From Amoebophrya sp. A120 (Eukaryota > Sar > Dinophyceae > Syndiniales > Amoebophryaceae), in the NCBI GenBank assembly GCA_905178155.1, contig CAJINV010000009.1, positions 3,635,341 to 3,699,340 of the forward strand: DNA of 64,000 bases. The letters run 5' to 3'. This document shows positions 59,501 to 64,000 of the stretch, one piece after another. A program made the translations under genes and the position numbers. Position 1 is the stretch's first letter, and each line of letters begins with the position of its first letter. A model generated the notes under the pieces. That model was not told the DNA's origin. It searched no databases and saw only the letters and a list, made by a program, of their open reading frames with translations.

Positions 59501-62404
59501 CAGAAAGAGGAGATCAGTTTGTGCTACGCGGAGTGGGTGTTTCTCATGCGAAATACGCAGCAGAAGACCCTTTAAGAATCTGTGATCCTCGGCCATGCAT
59601 TACAGGCATCATGGGTTATCCAAAATATGCATGACAAACCTGGGAATCTCCCTGACCCAGACACTTTTGCACTTGATAGAAAAAGCGGATCGACAAGGCC
59701 GTGGCCAACGACCCTCGGAAGCTGCCGTGGCGTATGGAAGTGTCAGAATCGAAATTGACAAAATCGAAAAATTTGCGATGCGAAAAATCGTTGCCAGGTA
59801 GACCCACAGTTTGTAGTCGGCGCATGACAAATTTTCCCCGTCCTGGAAGCGAATCTGTCATGCGGTTTAGAGCAAAAGTGCTGTCTTCTGTCATGCTAAT
59901 CAGCAGCCCAATACTTGACCCTTGCCAGGACTACAATCCGCCTTCCTTGCATCCTCTGCAAGAGAGCCGCTTTTTGTGTAGCATTTTATGCATTACAAAC
60001 TTTTTCGACTTTGTCGATTTCGATCCTGACACTTCCATATGGCGGCTGGCCTCCGTACTGCGCGGCACGCTCCGGAAAAATATCGCCGTGGCGAAGAAAA
60101 CTGGCAACTTTTTCACCCGGCGCTTTGAAAAGAAGCACGACAGCTCCGCCGCCGCCCCACAGCAGGAGGAGAAGATCGATTGGAAGCTGGGCGTGTTTGC
60201 CCGAGTGATGGTCGAAGAGAAGCAGAAGCAGGCTACTTCTCTTATCACAAGAAAAAGTGTTAACGTTAACGGATTTTGTGATGCAGAAATGCATCACAAG
60301 ACGTGTCAGAATTTGTCATGCATAGCATGCATATTGGGCTACATTTGTGATGCATGACTGCAATCTGTGAAAACCGTTAACGTTAACACTTTTTCCTGTG
60401 ATATCTCTTGCAAGTACTTCAACTTCTGCTGGAGGGGGTGTCAAAAGTGAAGTAGAAGACGCTCTTGTTGCAAACGACTCCACGACCTTAGATGACCGGT
60501 CGACGACAGTGGGCAGCGAGGACGACGGTCGCAGTACAACTAGTAGCACTGGTCGTGGTGCCGGTCCAGACGAGGCGGAGCAATATCCTGTGCAAAAGTA
60601 TCGTACTCGTACTAATCGAATTCATGCAATACAAATTTCTTTCTCACGTCAAATCCGCATTACAAATTTTCTTTCTCATGCTGACGAAAGTTGTCATGCG
60701 ATTTATACTAGTACGATGCTTTCGCATTTCATAAGCAAGAAGATGAAACAAGATCAGACGCGCTTGCCGCGGTCGTGGATGAAGTTGTTCACGAAGGTCA
60801 GCAGGACCACATCTATCCATAGAAAACAAAACTATGTGAGTGTAAGTCTGTGATTATGCAAAGTACGCAACAGCACATACACAGTGACAGTTCTTAGTAC
60901 ACCTCCTGTTTATTCCATACGCCGGCCTCCAGCCATCAACTCCTGTTTATTTTTCCATATGTGTTTTTTTTTTGGCGTACAACGAACTAGCTGCGCATCA
61001 TGACAGGTCGTTTTCTCGGTCATGCAGAGAAAATTTGTCACGCCGTTAGTACTTCTTCAAGAAGACAACAACAAACACACAGTTTTTGTCGTGGATCACA
61101 TCAAAGACGACATCAGTGCAAATAAAGCTCCCGGGCCGGATCTGGAAGTCGCGGCTCGCGAGGTGGATCAAATCAAAAAAACAAATACGAAGCATGGGGA
61201 ATTATACGATCTGCTGGATGCGGCCAACACGGACTTCCCGGACGAGCATATGAAGGTCCTTGCGCACCATCAGCACGAGAACAACTTCCTTGCGCATCAC
61301 GAAAACTTCCAGACGCTTCTCGACCCGCATCTCCTCCAACCTGCTGTATATCACGACAGTAGCAGCACAGCGAGTAGAGATGCGACGAACCATGTTGAAC
61401 CAACTGGGGGCACGGAACCCAAAATTTCAATTTATAATCTGCACATTCAGCTGAAGCTCCCGACGGAAGAAGTATCCTGTGCAAAAGTATCGTACTCGTA
61501 CCAATTGCATTTATGCATTACAAATCTGGTTCCTAAGGCAAATCCGCATTACAAATTCAATTTGTAATGCTGAGCAAACTTGTAATGCAATTCATACTAG
61601 TACGATACTTTTGCAGTTCATAAGAAGAAGATCCAACTGATACGAGTACTACTAGTACCAGTCACGACACGGTAGCTGCCCAGGACGAGGCGTCGCATGG
61701 TCACGAAAAATTTCTTGAGATATCCAGGAAAAAAATAAAACACCCATCCCCATCCACCAAGAATTTGTCCTGCGCCAAAACATGCATAAATTTAACTAGA
61801 TATATTTTTCACGTGGTGTTTGTCATGCAAGAAACGGATGGGGATCATGGGTGTAGTTTTTTCCTGGATAGGAGATGACCGCTGCGCAGCTGTACAACCT
61901 AATTTTCGCAGTATTCTGCGCAAAAATGTTCCCACGACCCCAGAGTCAAGATGGGAAATTTTTTTTGCCCGGCCCCCAATTCTTGCATCATTTAATTATG
62001 CTAGTCGGGGCGGTGAGAAACAGAAATCTGCTAGACAAATCAGCCAGCTTTATTGGGTGTTGCGCATGACAAGAAGCTTGCCTTCGTAGGTAGGGTCTAC
62101 TTCGTGATCCCGTTAAGCTAGTTCAGCAGAGTCACAGATTTCGCATATTATGCCGATTGGAGCATGAAAAATACCAAAACAGGACTAGAAGACACTTCAT
62201 CTCATTGCGCTCCGCATGAGAAACATTTTGAGCATGCAGATTCGCATGACAGCTATGGGTTCGACGTGGGGATGTTTTTACATAGGATGCGCAGCTTTAA
62301 AGGAAGACCAGCCAGGGCTCGAAAAGAGCCTGGATGAAGTGGGTGCTGGGACGGCATCGCCTGCTCCACCGGCAGGAGCAGCAGCAGCACAGGGGGAGCC
62401 ATAA
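53561..62404 (+). CDS. PTPMT1-like dual-specificity phosphatase, paralog 2
   Basis: 23 exons: 53561-53755, 54697-54713, 55021-55134, 55346-55665, 55987-56069, 56310-56369, 56521-56789, 57001-57075, 57342-57596, 57945-57981, 58242-58305, 58459-58526, 58859-58908, 59132-59202, 59360-59416, 59684-59732, 60045-60242, 60409-60583, 60739-60813, 61103-61472, 61628-61720, 61876-61911 and 62295-62404. They sum to 946 codons plus stop. The N-terminus MKLLHHHLRAAYLLAAASW looks like a signal or anchor. Shared with paralog 1: an AATF motif plus basic segment, LFLGVMPM, FVSFNNMQTETAYLPW, and the catalytic VHCKAGMTRSGMGVIAFLLK near residue 404, then AVAYVTTMRPVSNV. A long C-terminal part continues for about 470 residues, partly Lys-rich (RGTLRKNIAVAKKTGNFFTR), partly acidic and Ser/Thr-rich, ending AAAAQGEP. 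The substrate is unknown. All introns but the first are element insertions. Confidence 0.88.
53704..53755 (+). repeat. 52-bp direct repeat, copy 1 (exonic)
   Basis: Identical to 54645-54696. This copy is the end of exon 1 and encodes FLLVPSVSATGMARHTK. Confidence 0.95.
53756..54696 (+). other. 941-nt intron bounded by the 52-bp direct repeat
   Basis: Removing 941 nt, in any register within the repeat, gives the same product and joins MARHTK to NKNERA in frame. The inner ends carry loosely mirrored segments (GGGTGAATTTGCAGTGAATT, and AAATTCACTAGAGATTCAC about 60 bp before copy 2). It has no TAT...ATA ends like the nine families. Confidence 0.6.
54645..54696 (+). repeat. 52-bp direct repeat, copy 2
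   Basis: Exact copy of 53704-53755, 941 bp downstream, directly before the 17-nt exon 54697-54713. Confidence 0.95.
54714..55015. mobile_element. introner-like element, family C (diverged)
   Basis: TSD CGAGC/CGAGC. Tips TATGAAAGCCTCAGG and TTCTGAGGCGTTCATA. Joins NKNERA to RGGEDED. It bounds a 17-nt exon. Confidence 0.88.
55135..55340. mobile_element. introner-like element, family H
   Basis: TSD GAAGA/GAAGA. Nearly perfect arms. Joins GKDVHE to DLEVVKV. Confidence 0.92.
55666..55981. mobile_element. introner-like element, family C
   Basis: TSD GCATG/GCATG. Joins VKNQPH to AKLFLGV. Confidence 0.92.
56070..56304. mobile_element. introner-like element, family H (diverged)
   Basis: TSD AGGTC/AGGTC, allowing a chance GT-AG register. 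Arms AAAATAAAAGTGATACAG and TGTAACACTTTTATTTT. Joins SFFSEV to GMWDSFL. Confidence 0.87.
56370..56515. mobile_element. introner-like element, family B (right arm decayed)
   Basis: TSD TTTGC/TTTGC. The right tip reads TTTACACTTTATA instead of ATACTTTTGCA plus CATA. Joins RKNRLC to RPFFEYN. Confidence 0.85.
56790..56995. mobile_element. introner-like element, family H (diverged)
   Basis: TSD CATGC/CATGC. Tips TATCAAACAAAAAAAG and CTTTTTTCTCTCCATA. Joins TYGMHA to APEAFFY. Confidence 0.88.
57076..57336. mobile_element. introner-like element, B-tip/A-body chimera
   Basis: TSD CACTA/CACTA. The first bases, TATCCTGTGCAAAA, are the family B tip; then the family A arm ATGTCTTGGTCTGGA follows, with the A right arm CCAGACCCAGACAC and TTTGATA. 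Joins CQYDHY to PLTLDQL. Confidence 0.88.
57597..57939. mobile_element. introner-like element, family E
   Basis: TSD CTGCG/CTGCG. Joins KEEQLR to RLVEFEK. Confidence 0.9.
57982..58236. mobile_element. introner-like element, family A
   Basis: TSD CTGCT/CTGCT. Joins EKDVASA to KNSAASE. Leaves a 37-nt exon at 57945-57981. Confidence 0.9.
58306..58453. mobile_element. introner-like element, family B
   Basis: TSD CGACG/CGACG. Joins MAISCD to GHFRFLE. Confidence 0.88.
58527..58853. mobile_element. introner-like element, family C
   Basis: TSD CCTAC/CCTGC. Joins KKNYAY to KFYDYQN. Confidence 0.88.
58909..59126. mobile_element. introner-like element, family H
   Basis: TSD GTTGA/GTTGA. Joins VDKRFV to ERGKMKL. 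Confidence 0.9.
59203..59354. mobile_element. introner-like element, family B
   Basis: TSD GAGGT/GAGCT. Joins PMTGWR to SSDVDPS. Confidence 0.88.
59417..59678. mobile_element. introner-like element, family A
   Basis: TSD GAAAA/GAAAA. Joins EERNLK to KRIDKAV. Confidence 0.9.
59733..60039. mobile_element. introner-like element, family C
   Basis: TSD TGGCG/TGGCG. Joins PRKLPWR to LASVLRG. Leaves a 49-nt exon at 59684-59732. Confidence 0.9.
60243..60403. mobile_element. introner-like element, family D
   Basis: TSD TCTCT/TCTCT. Both arms contain intact GTTAACGTTAAC. Joins KQATSL to ASTSTSA. Confidence 0.92.
60584..60733. mobile_element. introner-like element, family B
   Basis: TSD AGCAA/AGCAA. 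Joins GPDEAEQ to EDETRSD. Confidence 0.9.
60814..61097. mobile_element. introner-like element, family H (diverged)
   Basis: TSD ACATC/ACATC. Tips TATCCATAGAAAACAAAAC and GTTTTTGTCGTGGATC. Joins GQQDHI to KDDISAN. Confidence 0.82.
61473..61622. mobile_element. introner-like element, family B
   Basis: TSD AGAAG/AGAAG. Joins KLPTEE to EDPTDTS. Confidence 0.92.
61721..61870. mobile_element. introner-like element, family H
   Basis: TSD TGAGA/GGAGA. Tips TATCCAGGAAAAAAAT and TTTTTTCCTGGATA, with an inner CACCCATCCCC arm. Joins HEKFLE to MTAAQLY. Confidence 0.88.
61912..62289. mobile_element. introner-like element, family I
   Basis: TSD CGCAG/CGCAG. The right tip is GGATG instead of GGATA. Joins YNLIFA to ALKEDQP. 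Leaves a 36-nt exon at 61876-61911. Confidence 0.83.
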
Positions 62405-64000
62405 GTAGATGAACTCAAAGGAAGTTCTTGTGTAGTAGACTCTCCTCGTTCATGAGAACAAATAAGCGCAGGAGCAGGTGTACTTGTACTAGTAGCATGA
62501 ATTTTGCCACACCAAGAACGGAAGGATCGAAAGGCATATAATCTGATAACCAAAGTGCTGTTAAAGATGAAAATAACAAGCAACATGAACATGCATCGTA
62601 TTAAAAATCTCATGATATTCATAGTACGCTCGTAGTTATGGTTTTCATTCATCACGTACCGGTACCAGGGGGCCACGCCTATCCCTTACGCTTCGGATAT
62701 TAAGGATTCTTGTGTTACAACTTTGCTTGCCGCTACGAGAACTCCAATCCTTAAGAAGAAATGGGAATATCAATATATTTGAAAAATTTAAATTCTACCA
62801 CATAATCATTGAGATTGACCGCATCTATCGCGGTTAAAATTCTCGACGTTTATTTATTAACATTTAGCAGCGCGATGGAGCTAAAAATTTTTGAAAGGGT
62901 GCACTAGCAGGAGGACTACCGGGCTGTGCTTCTTCAACAGAGGCTCTAGATCTAGTGGTCCTCGCAGCACCGAATATTCTTGCTTGAGATGAAACAGAAA
63001 CTCTGTACGATTTTTCATTTGCATTTGCTAGTTTTAGAGTTAAACATACACAAGACATACCTGACGATTTTTTTGCAGCCAGTTCTAAGATGAACAAAAC
63101 GACTTGTTCAAATAAAGGCGTCGGCAGCTTCGATTTTTCTTAGCTACGGATATGTAAATGCGCCGCAATTTTGCCAAAAATGAAAATCTTCTTCTGGAGC
63201 CGCGCATCGATTCGCCCGTACCATCAGCACGCAGCTGTGCAGTACCAGTAGTAAGATGAAATTGAAAGTTCTGATGTAGGCTAGCAGTAGAAGTAGAAGT
63301 ACAAAGACAAACAGTTGGACAGAATAAATTTCTAGTCTGGGTTCTGCTTATTTTAGCCGTGGCCCTTGCGGATGATTTCTGTGTTGATGCAGGTATGATA
63401 TATGCCTGGCAGCTAGAAGCGCCGCAACCGCATGATGAATCAGTGCTGTAAAAAAAATGGGTAGAACAAGGCCACGACGAAGGATAAGAACAAGGCGAAG
63501 AACAATTGTCGGTCCACGTACTACTTAGCATGCCATTATCAAAAGCAACACAGCTCTGCCTCGGCCTCTGCAGCACGGTACGATCATTTTCATTGTGCAA
63601 GAAAGAAGGTCGTGTGCGCCCAATATGTTGTTCACTGCTTTTTAATAATAGGCTTGCCGTTACCTGTCGTTGCTGTGAATCACTGACTTTTGTAGTTCTG
63701 TGGTCTTTTTGTTTTTCATTCTGTTTGTGTTCTCATTGGTTTTGGTTCCGGTGCAGCGTTGTGCACTCTGTGGAGCTGTTCTGCTCTGAAGATACAGCCG
63801 AGTTTCTTCTTTCTACAAGACAGAGGGACGAGACAAGTTCGAGGTGTGCTGGCCTATTGGGTCTACTTCAAGAGAGCCACGACACCTGCCAGCGCCAGAA
63901 GAGTTCTAATGTGTCAAAATTTTGAGGGTGAGGGAATGAAGATGGCCGCAGAGGAGACACCGTAGACACGCAGAAGATCTTTGTGCTCTACTTTGAAATC
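62405..64000. other. unassigned downstream region
   Basis: No element is seen. Minus-strand frames of 77-171 codons (62864-63097, 63085-63600) are Ser/Cys-rich or Ser/Ala-rich without a domain and could be chance. A short + frame around 63820-63910 is open but not identifiable. Confidence 0.35.

Noticed and set aside
2492-62289. The elements as autonomous DNA transposons
   Set aside because: They are about 145-780 bp with no open frame for a transposase; they can only be non-autonomous.
62278-62676. Minus-strand frame with a hydrophobic segment near the end of the second phosphatase gene
   Set aside because: It overlaps the well-supported last exon in antisense and has no homology signal.

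Overview
This window looks like nuclear DNA of an alveolate protist of the dinoflagellate lineage, most like the parasitic Syndiniales (Amoebophrya-type). That placement is inference. The support is: every gene I can support lies on the + strand, the genes are broken by very many short introner-like insertions with terminal inverted repeats, those introns mostly cannot be spliced at GT-AG, and the protein set is eukaryotic (an eEF3-type ABC ATPase, a polyamine/amino-acid permease, PTPMT1-like phosphatases). I see no bacterial operons, ribosome binding sites, rRNA, tRNA or CRISPR.

The dominant feature is a set of 74 introner-like elements, plus three doubtful ones, in nine sequence families that I name A to I. 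Each starts with TAT and ends with ATA (or a one-base variant), has 15-40 bp terminal inverted repeats, and is flanked by a 5-bp direct repeat of exon sequence, perfect or with one or two mismatches. Removing the element plus one copy of the repeat restores an open reading frame at nearly every site I followed by hand. Outer-repeat signatures: A, TGTCTGGGTCTGGAA; B, AAAAGTATCGTACTCGTA; C, TATGGAAGCGTCAGG; D, GTGTTAACGTTAACGG; E, AAAAGGAAAAATCCCCC; F, GGAGTTCTCAAATGTTA; G, TATCCACAG followed by TTTTCCCGTAC; H, TATCCAAGAAAAAAAC; I, AAACGTCCCCACGACCCC. All families carry internal copies of GCATnACAAA and its complement. In the element entries TSD means the 5-bp duplicate, given upstream/downstream.

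Layout: 1-2411, mostly unassigned, with one possible first exon at 625. 2412-6327, a large disordered protein with an N-myristoylation start. 7226-12040, an unrecognised multi-exon Ser-rich protein. 12981-18257, an APC-superfamily permease of the polyamine uptake type in 12 exons. 19522-21928, an intron-free protein with three repeated modules and one frame break. 22487-23047, a small hypothetical. 23427-24939, a single-span membrane protein. 26715-34533, an eEF3-like translation factor in 19 exons. 36104-36730, a small charged protein. 38207-45384, a Cys-containing presumed membrane or secreted protein with many elements. 46718-51405 and 53561-62404, two tandem paralogous PTPMT1-like phosphatases. 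62405-64000, nothing assignable.

The genes do not form one pathway; what links them is the shared intron invader. A few ordinary GT-AG introns sit in the same genes, so two kinds of intron definition appear to coexist in one transcript. Four gene models (2412, 12981, 26715 and 53561 starts) sum to whole codons over all exons, as do the 23427 and 46718 models, which is good internal support for the boundaries. Coordinates were read by hand and may be off by a few bases in places.
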